From Opisthorchis felineus (taxonomy: Eukaryota > Platyhelminthes > Trematoda > Opisthorchiida > Opisthorchiidae), in assembly GCA_004794785.1 (NCBI GenBank), contig SJOL01005788.1, positions 256,006 to 320,005 of the forward strand: DNA of 64,000 bases, read 5' to 3'. Shown here in pieces: positions 1 to 10,100 of this stretch. The stretch's first letter is position 1, and each line of letters opens with the position of its first letter. A model generated the notes under the pieces. That model was given only the letters and a program-made list of their open reading frames with translations, ran no database searches and was not told the DNA's origin. Position numbers and translations under genes: made by a program.

Positions 1-1860
1 TCAGCATATACGTTTGCATCAAATTACCTCACGGCCACCAACTGCAAATCAACCGTGGACCCAGTTGGACCACGTGGCCATCAGCCACCGGTGGAGAGCT
101 ACAATTCAAGACTGACGTTCCTTCTGGGGCACACCACATCGGAATCAATTCCGATCAGCCCATGGTGCGTGCACGCCTGACATTTTGTTTTCCCTAAGGC
201 CCTCGCAAGTTAGCAAGAAGCACGCCAATCCACCATCTTTGAAAAACTACCATAGCTCAACAGTATCGATCTGAGCTAGCCCAACAACTCTCCGCAGTAA
301 ACCAATACTGTACTGGCAGTGAGCATGTGGGTGAAGCGTGGCAAAATGCGAAAGGAGCTATGTTAGCGGCGTTCAGTGCTGTCTGTCCGACCTCTCCGAT
401 TCGACCGCAAGACGATAAGGCGGCTCATTAATTCACTCGCAAAAACGTCAACTGGAAAGATGGACCGAACATTTCGAAGAACAGTTTAGCTGGCCTCCTG
501 CCATCCAGCCTGTGGAGAAAGTGCATACGGGCTAATGGAATGTAAACCTTAATCGCCCGTCGGAAGAAATGAAGTAAGAAATATCAGCACTTAGACGTGC
601 GAAGGCACCAGGATCGGACGGTCTGTACCCAGCCCTCTTCAAAGGCGGAGAATCCCTGGTGGCACATCTGACAAAGCTTATTGGTGCTATATGGAACGAA
701 GAGAAAGCGCCTGCAGAATGGGGCATGTCGACAGTTATTCCTATCTTCAAAAAGGGTACGTGGACGCTGTGTGAAAACCACCGTAGCATCAGCCTGGTAG
801 CTGTGGCATCGAACGTCCTCTCTGGTCTTATCCTTCGACGGTTGACTAAACACAGGGAGAGGCATATCCAAGCTGGGGTCTATCCTCCAAGAGGATGCAT
901 CGATCATATCTTCACCCCCTGACAGATTCTGGAACAGCAACACTGTTTCCAGCAACCAACAATGGTTGTGTTCCTAGATCTGAAAGCTGTCTTTGACTCT
1001 GTGGACCGTCAGGCACTATGGCAGTGTCTATGGAGCAAAGGTGTCCCCATAAATTCCTGACCCTCCTTAAGACGCTGTACGCCAACCCCCGCGGCCGTGT
1101 GAAGGTCTACGAGAAGCTCTCGCCTGAGTTCACCACATCAAGTGGTGCCAGGCAGGGCTGTCCTCTTTCACCATTCCTCTGCAACTTCGTCACCGATACG
1201 ATCATGGAAGACTCACTACCAGCCTCTAATGCCTGTGAGGTCGAAGTTCTCCCGGGGCGTCCGCTCACAGATATCGAGTATGCAGACGACATAGCTCTTC
1301 TTGGATCTGACACCGTAGTGATGCAAACAATATTAAATAATCTAAATAATTCTGCATCACGGTTTGGCATGCGCTTCACACTTGCAAAGTGTAAAGTGCT
1401 ACTGCAAGACTGTGTAGGGCAGAACCCTAGGCTCATGCTTAAGGATGAGCTACTTGAAGTAGTAGAAAAGTTTGTCTACCTGGGCAGCTGTATCGGTCCC
1501 GGTGGTCTAGCAAAAGATTATACTTCCATCCAGATTGGGAAGGCCAGAGCAGATTTTGTGAACCTGCGTCACCTGTGGTGTAGGCGTGACATCAGCTTAT
1601 CCGTCAAGGGTCGAGTTGACAATGCTGCGGTGCGATCCATATTGCTATACGGGTCAGAAACCTGGCCGCTGCGTGCCGAGGACATCAAAAGACTCTTAGT
1701 GTTTGACCATCGATGACTTCGGAGCATTGCCTAAGTCTGGTGGGAACACCGGATCAGCAGTGTTGAAATACGTCAAATGGTGTTCGGAAGAAATAACTCA
1801 CCCACGATAGATGAACTGATAACACTGCAAAGGTTACACTGGCTTGTCCACGTGCTGCGT
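1..1860 (+). mobile_element. RTE-like non-LTR retrotransposon fragment (endonuclease C-terminus plus reverse transcriptase)
   Basis: The plus strand, read across several frames, follows the usual order of an RTE-type LINE polyprotein. Near 60-170 the end of the AP-like endonuclease is visible (LDHVAISHRW, then SDQPMVRAR, where the family normally has SDH). From about 590 the reverse transcriptase follows: KAPGSDGLYPALFK, VIPIFKKG, CENHRSISL, VVFLDLKAVFDS, GARQGCPLSPFL at 1138-1175 and the catalytic YADD at about 1279-1290. The thumb/C-terminal part holds VYLGSCI and LLYGSETWPLRAED, and similarity fades after HWLVHVLRMP near 1865. The longest open piece is 1018-1716. Stops near 537, 920 and 1716 and the lost SDH histidine show it is dead. 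The 5' end lies left of the window. It sits antisense inside the third beta-catenin intron. The family call is firm; the exact clade is inferred. Confidence 0.85.
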
Positions 1861-2224
1861 ATGCCAGTCGTTTGTACTAGTGGTGGTTCGCATGAAGTAA
1901 AGGTATCGATAAAAGTGGTGGTTGAACTGGAAGTATCACGAGCTGTTCCGACCGTACTGTACTCCCCTCAGTACTTACCTGTTATTGCCAATAACAATCG
2001 CGGATTGTGTATTCTTAGGTGCTCAAGAACAATCCAAGAGCCAGTTGGGGCGTAGCCCATAAGCAGTCTGCGTCCGGAAAGTGAAATAACGTGGTAAGAG
2101 AAACAGGTGTTTGATTGCACAGCAGGTAGTTTGGTTTCCGGAAACGCCCATCGCCATAAACTGTGGTGGCTAAATCAGGTGCCAAGTTCATTGCTTTCGC
2201 AAACGAACACTGCTCTTCGTGAGT

Positions 2225-2350
2225 CCTGTATAACAACAGTAATATTATTATTGTTGGTATTATCGTTCAGTCGCGGTACACTTTCGGTGCACAGCCGCCA
2301 TTCAACCTGAAGGAACCACAAGAGCAAAGGTATGCCAGGTTGCCTGGACA
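2225..2350 (-). repeat. (ATT)n-tailed tRNA-like retroposon, 3' end
   Basis: Read on the minus strand, this is the 3' end of a short retroposon. A body with GCAACCTGGCATACC and GTGCACCGAAAGTGT runs into an imperfect ATT-rich tail at about 2232-2260. The same body and tail recur at 46083-46260 in this window. A related plus-strand head lies just downstream at 2540-2690, so two fragments of one family sit in opposite orientation here. The layout (tRNA-like B box, short body, microsatellite tail) is that of a LINE-mobilised SINE. From memory, similar sequence is very common in opisthorchiid fluke genomes; that resemblance was not checked. Confidence 0.55.
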
Positions 2351-2439
2351 CGGGCAACCGTAATGCCTGGTTCGAACTACAGAACTTCGGACCAATAGGG
2401 TCACACCTTTACCACTTAGCTACCTCGGGCTTGTCTTGA

Positions 2440-2690
2440 AAAATGCTGTAAAGTGTGAGGTATACCAAATGTGACTTGGTGGAAGGGCACGAAAAAGATA
2501 ATGAAACGTTTTCTGCTGCGATCCCACTTTCAGGATAGGACCTCGAGGATTGAACTGCAATTCCTAGACGTTGAACGTCGATTAGAGCGCCAGCTGCTAA
2601 CCGGGATGTCTGCGGTTCAAACCCAACTCTTGCTTTTCCACTGCTCTTGTCTAGGCTAAGGTGCCCCGGTAGCATACCGGCATCGAACGA
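2440..2690 (+). repeat. tRNA-like retroposon fragment, head end
   Basis: Positions 2565-2690 match the head of the (ATT)n-tailed retroposon family: GAACGTCGATTAGAGCG, then a pol III B-box-like GGTTCAAACCC at about 2616-2626, then CTTGTCTAGGCTAAGG and GGTAGCATACCGGC. The minus-strand translation gives the familiar spurious peptide RVGFEPQTSRLAAGA, which is a reading of a B box and not a protein. No tail is present, so the copy is 3' truncated. It lies in the third beta-catenin intron. Confidence 0.5.
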
Positions 2691-2699
2691 CAATCGTGC

Positions 2700-3692
2700 A
2701 CTGAAAGTGACTACAGCTGAAAGACTTGACCATGAAAAATAATATCACTGGCCGACGTCACTGACGATTGCGCTGTCCGGTTATCCAACTGAGTGACTGA
2801 AATGTGATGAGCCAGCATCAGATACCCTTTCTGCCAACCGGTTTTCTTTTTCACCATAGAGCTTCAAACAGACTGACTCTGCGGCAGTGAGGTAGCAACG
2901 CCCCACAAAACGAGGTACCACCTGATGGTGCACGCGTCATGTCTTTCAAATCCTGAGAAGGCCCTATCCCCCCTCTGTCATTACTACTTATTTTACCCAA
3001 GTCGGAGCGGCGGATAGAGGTGGACAGAAAGTGACATGATAGAAAGGAATGATGCTCCAAAAAATGCACGTATCGTTAGCCTTCCAGGATGAGACTCACG
3101 TGGCCCTGTGCTTGGCTATAGACACTGGACGATATGGTGGCTAACCGATGCCACTGGCGTTCGTGTTATCAGTTTCAACCGAAGTTGTCTGATTGATTAT
3201 TGGATGTGTAAGCACCTCGCCTATTTGTTGTAGGCTAGCCCTAGCACTAGCCCTCCTCCCCTGCCCTATTTCCTTCTGATTATAGGGCTTTATTCAAATA
3301 AATTAACATGGTTGTACGGCAGTGAAGCGCCAGTGTTGTCATCTAGTGTTGCTGTCGGTGACGATGATAATTGATGATAATTACTTATTTTACAACAAGC
3401 ATGAATAGAACCAGGTCGTCCAGGCTCGTTGGTATTTTCTGCTCTTCATGTATAGCACTTCTGGAACACTTTATTCCACGAAACCAAACGCAGATCGATC
3501 CTGATGTTCCAATTCCCATTTGAAGCTCACCACAGAATTTAGCTCACTCACTACCTGTATGGTGGGCAGCGTACAGTTGACGACCAAACACAAAAAAGAA
3601 CCAAATTTGGGTCTATCGCAAAACCGAGAGCAGCAGCGACTGAAGTTATTCGGCAGAAAAAAGTGCGCAAGACAAAGGATATAGGGGCTTAC
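2700..3692. other. 5' end of beta-catenin intron 3; no gene seen
   Basis: This stretch follows the splice donor at 3692 (minus strand AAG|GTAAGC). No further armadillo-repeat exon can be found in it or in the remaining 2.7 kb to the left edge, so intron 3 exceeds 3.69 kb. Apart from short A/T-rich runs around 3290-3400, no structure was recognised. Confidence 0.6.
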
Positions 3693-5476
3693 CTTCGTTA
3701 TCTCGTGTTGGGTTGCATACAAAAGTAGGAACAGGCCTGTGACCAAACCGCACTCACGCATGCCGTAGTGGCTGTCGATGTTGACTGATAGGTTCCGCAG
3801 TAAACCGACCATGGCCTTTACTAGCATCCATGATGTCACAGGATTTTGTGGTGGTTGACAGACAAGGCCAAGATCAGGACATATGCCTGCGGTAGCCACG
3901 TGCAGAATTCGGGCCAACAAAGGCAGTCCAGCAAGTTCATGCACGACCATATGCCTGGCAGTTTCTTCTTCCTCGTGACGGCTTGTCAGGTGCCTTAAAG
4001 CGCACATACATGGCTCCAAAATGTCCTCCCTGGCTCCGATTTGGCCGACCGCTCGCAACAAGCCTTGGATACCACCGAACTAAAATGATGAGACCCAAGT
4101 CAATCAAAACTTACCTTGTGCACGACATATTTGTTCGCGTGGTTGTTACACGTCAGGTTTGAGAGAATCCCCGCGGCACATGTGACCGTATTCGCATCTC
4201 CACAGTCCAGCAATTGGACAAGAGAATGCAGCAGAGGCTGCAGGTTATCCAATCGGGTGGCAGCATCTGACAAGTTCCGGAGAGCCCACAAGCAATTGAT
4301 CACCAACCTATGGCTGGAGCTCTGAAGATGTTTAGCAAGTGCATCCATGCCGCCTGCAGCAATTATGGCTGGTTTGTTTGAGGTACATACGCTAAGCACT
4401 TTCAAGACTCGGGCAGTTGTCCACAGAAGCTTTTCATAAGAGTATGCACGAAGTATTCGCACTAATTCCAAAGGACCACCACTAGAAAGTATCTGAAGTT
4501 TGCTCTCCTGATGTCCGTAGGCTAATATTTGCAAACAGTCAGTGCAAATTGTGAGAAATTTGATGTTGTTTTTTCGGAGCAGAGTAGTCATCTTTTGTAG
4601 GCATCCGCTTTGACGAACAACGGCTTTGGCACCATCTTGGTGGAGCAGAAGGTTGTGTAATGTGGTGATGGCGTAGAAAAGTACGGACTCCACCGGAGAA
4701 TTCAAAAGATTTACCAGACACGGCACACATTGAGCAGCAAAGATGGCCTGAAATGTTCAGTATGAATTAAAGGTACTTACCTTGAGACCTGTTTGAGTTT
4801 GAGACATATTATAAAGTGTGCCAGAGAGGAAGCGAACCGTTTCGGGGTCATCTGTCCGGCCAAGTGCAGAAATGATACAGTCAATCATGTCCATCGACTT
4901 TATGAGTGCATCAATGGCTTCAGATTTGCTCAGTTGGAACACCATCATCGAAGACTGGTAAATTATAACCTGATCGTCTTCGTCTTTGATTAGTTTCACT
5001 AATTCAGGAATAGCAGTGGCAGCTTCGTCTGTATCTATTTCTGGAAGTTTATTACCCCGGAGGTCTACGTTGCTGGCAGAATGCGAGCCTCCAGGCGTGT
5101 CTCCGAGTGCCTCAATCCCCAACACACTTCCAGTACTTGGGGTGGCGGGAGAGAGTACGGAAGAATCAGCGGGGTTAACTGACATGGGAAAGGACTGCCA
5201 CTGACTGAAAGAACAGGGTTTCCGACCCAGGTAGCGGTCATCTAGTTCGCCATCGTCCAACCCTACCTTGCTGCTGATGCTAGGTGTGTTGGTCCCCAGT
5301 GCGGTCTCAATACCGGAATCCGAAAGGTAGCTGCTCTGTTGCCACATCTTTATTTGCTGGCATTTATCCATAAGATGCTCTGGGTGGGCTCCGTTTCCTG
5401 AGTTCCCAAGACCGGTCACATCCCCAGAATGACGTTCAGGGCTATCCGATGCAGCAGGATTAACGTCTGATTCCAT
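3693..5476 (-). CDS. Beta-catenin (armadillo), 5' three exons; partial gene
   Basis: Exons are 5476-4781, 4747-4115 and 4079-3693, all joined in phase 0, giving 572 residues. Both introns are tiny (33 and 35 bases) with GTAAGT donors and CAG/TAG acceptors. Residues 50-66 hold the phosphodegron: S54 in DSGI, then T58, T62 and S66, the four-residue spacing of human S33/S37/T41/S45. Armadillo repeats start near residue 140 ([16 protein letters not shown]). Exon 2 has the near-universal [53 protein letters not shown]; exon 3 has [10 protein letters not shown]. The alpha-catenin-binding helix before repeat 1 is not recognisable, which suggests a signalling-type paralogue like planarian beta-catenin-1. 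A roughly 14-residue insertion (around [10 protein letters not shown]) lies in a later repeat. The known family role is Wnt transcriptional co-activation, with destruction controlled by CK1/GSK3. The last repeats and C-terminus lie left of the window. The start is the first ATG of the open exon. Confidence 0.95.
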
Positions 5477-6370
5477 TATGTATAATTAGCGAAAAAACGA
5501 AATGAACGTAACAAAAACGCAGGACAGCGATGTAAGTTCGAAACGAAGTCGCCCCAAACAAGATGGAGCCGAGGCTGCCGGTGAGGTCAAGGATAATGCT
5601 GGTTTTCGATTTGTTGAGAACTAGCTAAACGTCCCCGGACCTCACGCACTGCCCAAGAGATGAAAAATGCAGCCTAGCGAATGTAAAGGTGGATAGTTTC
5701 GTACGGCTAGTGCGTAGGCGGAGTGCACTTGGGAAACGTCACCTAAGAGTTTAGGTTGCCGAAGTTGCGCTACTCATTAGACCAGTGCGTTTCAAGGTAA
5801 GAATTTAAATGTCGCGCTTATTCGATTACAGTTCAGTTTGATTGCATTTTCGGCGGCAGGTTCCCAATGTTAAGTGCTTGACATAATGAGGGACTGAAAG
5901 AGGCAGACGGTACACTTCACACCTGCAAAGGACCTCCGAAGCCAGATTTCGTTTAATCTATAATCGCAAGCATGGTGCGAATGACAGCCTGTCCCAGCAT
6001 GCAAGCTGGCGTCGGTTTCTCAATGCGAATTCCTCATATCCAGGGTCGGGTACTCACTTAACCCTATATAGTGACGCGATGGCGGTAGCTGAGGAATACC
6101 GGGAAGGATCGGGCCGTTGTTGCGAGTGGAATGAGTTTGTGGCACTACGGCCTGCACGGGTTTTAGTTGTCCCCGGGTGGACAAAAGACATTTGTCAGCA
6201 ACTAGAAGCGCCTTGATAGTATGTGCCCGGAGGATGATCGAACCTTCAGCTCCCAAGCACTTTCGTTTCAGTGTCCGGGAGACCAGGCTCAGCACTGACA
6301 TGTAGGAAGAAACATTTTGTCTGGTCGTTGGCTTGTTCACTGACCTGGACAGTTTGATTGCAAACGTTTC
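5477..6370. other. Upstream flank of beta-catenin; no gene seen
   Basis: This holds the presumed 5' UTR and promoter of the minus-strand beta-catenin gene. No clear TATA box or recognisable regulatory motif was found. Short open frames such as 6020-6340 on the minus strand show no family resemblance and are treated as chance. Confidence 0.4.
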
Positions 6371-7140
6371 ATAATGATAATAATAGGATTATTTCCAACC
6401 TTGTAGGGAACATGCCAACTGAGGCACTATCGGGTCGTTACAACCTGAACGCGGCGGACAACAACACAACGTGGAGGAAAGTACAACCAACGAGACATGC
6501 TTATTACGTGAAAAGTCAGCGCGGTTGTGGGAACCAAAAAAGACGAGAACGATGGGCACGAGGTACGAATAGTTCAATGATGAAGCCGGTTGACATGAAC
6601 CAAAACCGAAAACCATTGCTGGCCATGAGTGGCCTTGAGTGGTCGGGCAAACGTTGAGGGTCACGAAAAGCGAAAATGGAGATGGAGATGGAAGGATTCG
6701 AGGTGGAGATAAATGGCAAGTTTCGTCTCAGAAGTATAGTCTGTTTGAAACCAAGTAGACTCACTGGTGTCAATCTCGTAGGGAAGTCAGGTGTAAAGGA
6801 TAGTTTAGATGAGGAGATAGTGCTAGTGCATAGGGCCAAACGAACACCGTAAATGAAACTGAACTTGTGGAAGGGGCAAACCGAAATTACAGCGGAAAAC
6901 CAGATAGGTTGAATCCGAACGAATGGTGCAGCGCGTTAGAACGAAATCGTCCCAGAGGTGGTTGGGGCCGGGTGAACAATTTGCTCGTACTTGCAATTAC
7001 GGGCTCGAGTGGGCGACAGGTAACGGTCGAGGGTAGGAATAAAATAGTTGCGGGAGTGCCATCAGACTGGGTATGGCAGTGCCAGACCATCAATGCACTG
7101 ACATACTTCAGTTTCTGGACAGCCCCGTAACGGTAGTCAA
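6371..7140 (-). repeat. (ATT)n-tailed dispersed repeat, copy C
   Basis: The family is defined by four copies here (6371, 12778, 15790, 19389). On the minus strand each ends in GCATGCCAC-CCA, a TTGGGAATAA-like stretch that gives AATAAA in two copies, and an ATT tail. Copy C has an internal deletion after the first 60 bases. It shares with copies A and B a distal block (about 6860-7125) including the plus-strand words AGACTGGGTATGGCAGTGCC and CACTGACATACTTCAGTTTC. All four copies point the same way. The polyadenylation-like signal plus simple tail suggests a LINE 3' end or a LINE-mobilised non-autonomous element. No intact coding frame was found. Confidence 0.6.
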
Positions 7141-10100
7141 GGTTGCCGCAATCGGACATGGAATACGCATTTCCGTGCAGCTGGATCTGGGTTAGACAAG
7201 GAGGGTGACATAGGTAGAGCCAGGCCGATGAAGATTCACGGGCAACTTTCGCTTCAGTTGGAGGACCATGTGGGTGTAGACCGGGGACCAACCAGATTGA
7301 ATGAATGACGGCTACACGGGGCGTTTGGTGCGGCTATGGACGAAGTTTGAAGCTTGGGAAGAGGGGGAATGAAGAAGGGATAGGATGAGGGCAGTGGCGG
7401 CTGGTGAGTTCCGGGGGGCATCAGATAAAACGGTGCCCAATAGAAAAATCTAAAAGGGGATGACAGCAAGCCAAATGGACCTACGAAAGGGTGGATTTTT
7501 GTTTGCTGACCAAGCAACCAAGTGCTAGCTGAGGTTGACGATACATTATGAGGAAACGACATACCATTATTAGTGGGCTTCTGCTCGGCATGTATGCAGT
7601 ACCACCAACCCGTCGGTACGCACCACTACGCTCCCTAACAACGCACCGATGATGCCACCTCGATTGGTGATGAAACGTTTGCAATCAAACTGCTCAGCTC
7701 AGCGAACAAGCCAACGACTATCTACGCTACCTGTGCTACCAACATTTTCCTCCATAGTTTAGTGTCTGTTTAGAGTCGTTGGTATGCGGCATTTTGATGC
7801 GATGGGCCCAGAAATTTGGATTTTTACTAATAATTTTGAAGCTGTTTTATTTATTCGCGTTTTTTACCTTAATCAACTACCAGCCTAAGAGACAGGTCGC
7901 AGGCTTGTGACGGAGCACTCATTCGGGGAGTAGGCATGGCGCATGGGTGCTGCAAAAGTACCGACTAATGCTTTTGCTCGCATATCACATCCATCACTGG
8001 ACCGCGTCACCAAAAGATGGCATTTAGATTATACTTTGACAGACCGTCCCTGCTACCGATTATGGGCACCGAAATAGGTCACAGATCCACTGGCGTCCGG
8101 TAGGTCTTCTGTCTTCAGAGCATCTGGTAAATATAGGCAGTTAACATTCATCTATTAACTCATCCGCGGTTGATTTACATTTTACTAGCAAAAGCTTTTT
8201 AAGGGCCGTATGATTTAAGGTCTTACGGAAGAAAGGCAGCTCTCAGACTACGAGCAACCGGCATTCAGTAGTCAGTAGGAACAGAGGAACGAGGGCAGTG
8301 GATGCCGTTTTAGCAACTGATTCTATGGACAATTGCGTTCGTAAACATCATTAAGTAAGTGGAACGTACAATCAAGAATATCGCGATTGGTGGGGGAAAA
8401 AGAAGGGACATTGAACCAGCAGGGCTTCCTGGAAGTGATGACAAGTAAGTACCGAATGATATACAAGCGTACGGATACTGGCAGTCAGAGCAGGCACCGG
8501 GAAGTCAGCAAGAAAGCCCGGAGGGTATTTTCAAATCAAAAGGAAGTGGAGCTCGACACAAACCGAATGTGCCTGAAATTTTTAGCTGACAGTGTGACTA
8601 AGTAGCCTATGCCACGTGTTAAATCAAAACCCACGCTTGGGCCTCTTTGGAACAAAATCTGACCAAATAGTATCAGCTAGGATGCAATGCAAAGGTAACA
8701 CAAAAGTAAGGCTGTCGGGGAGCCGAACCGGCGCGGCGGATAGTGAGCTTGTGTGCCATCCGACGGTTCCCAAGTTTGACCCACAGGTTACCGGAATCTC
8801 TAGTCGGAGCAGATACTCAAAAACAGGTGGAGTTAACAAGATACTGCGAGTGATATCAGACAGGTAAAAAATCTTGACATTGGTAACTATAAGGCGAGCA
8901 AATCTGAGCGGGATGCAGAAGCCAGGGAACAAGCGGCTAGGGAGCAAAATGGCGCTATAATAAACAGAAGCACGTCACTCTACTTATGATTAGTCAAACG
9001 CGTAGGAGAAATAGCTGCCGGTTGCTGTTGTTTTACAGGGGAAGCAACAGGATGCGTGGCACTGTGTCACGTTTTTGGTTGTAAGGCAAATGGCAAGAAC
9101 TGACCATCAGAATCGGCTTCCTCTTCACGCGAAGTAAAGCGTCCACTACGCTCTTTACTAGCGTATTATTGCCGGAAATTGGGAATTGGTATCTACGCCC
9201 ACCCCACGTCCCGTACATAGTCTGTGCGGTTGTCGACTGCCACGATGGTGTGCGCGACCGAATTGTAAAATGCTACTGAAAACATCGTTGTCAAAGATGT
9301 GAGTGAATCGTACAAAATTTCCTCTATGTTAGTACAAGTGCCTTGACAGCTTCCAAAATACATGATAGATGTACTTTCGCCATGCAAAAAATTTCGACTG
9401 TCTCTACTTTGGAAACGTTTCTCCTGGATAAAACAATCAAAGTAACTTGGAAGTTCGGCTGTTGTATTAAATCGATCAGGAATTCTGGTGCATAAAAGGC
9501 ACTACCTCCAAACTGCCGAGTAACGAAGTTTCAAGCGGCCAATTCTGGATTCGCTAGAAAACAGCGAATGACGTTTGGTACCAAACGTCATTGTGAGAAC
9601 ATGGACATGATGGAGATTTTTGATGGGCTTATAGCCGTCTTTGCAGTCAGCTAGCCAATTCGTGCTGTCAACGCCATTTCTCAGATCCGTGGTTGCGTTA
9701 TATGCGTGCGTCGCACTTAAAACCAGGGTTTATCGCGTGGCTTCATGGTAGGCCCTTTGAATACACCGCATAGATAATACCACCGCCGGTGCCAGATAAC
9801 GCTGGGGTCACCAAGACACTGGACCGACAGATGGGCCAGGAAATGCGCCGGTGCTCCGCCTCCTGATCACTCATCGACGTCCGCCGATCGTCATATCCTG
9901 GGCGATACGTTTACAGATGTGCTGAGCTGAAATATTGCAATTTAAACATGCTTACGGGGTGTCCTCTTGTGGAGTCCACTTCGACTGCATAACTGTAACT
10001 AACTGGGGACACAAGTCAATCTAAGGTCTTTGGCGGCCCGAAGCGACCTGCTCCGCGGTACTGGAAGACTTGAACGGTGTGGAAATAGGCTCACGAGTGG

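Noticed and set aside
2409..2693. Minus-strand frame with RVGFEPQTSRL
   Set aside because: This is the known translation artefact of a tRNA-like B box in a retroposon, not a protein.
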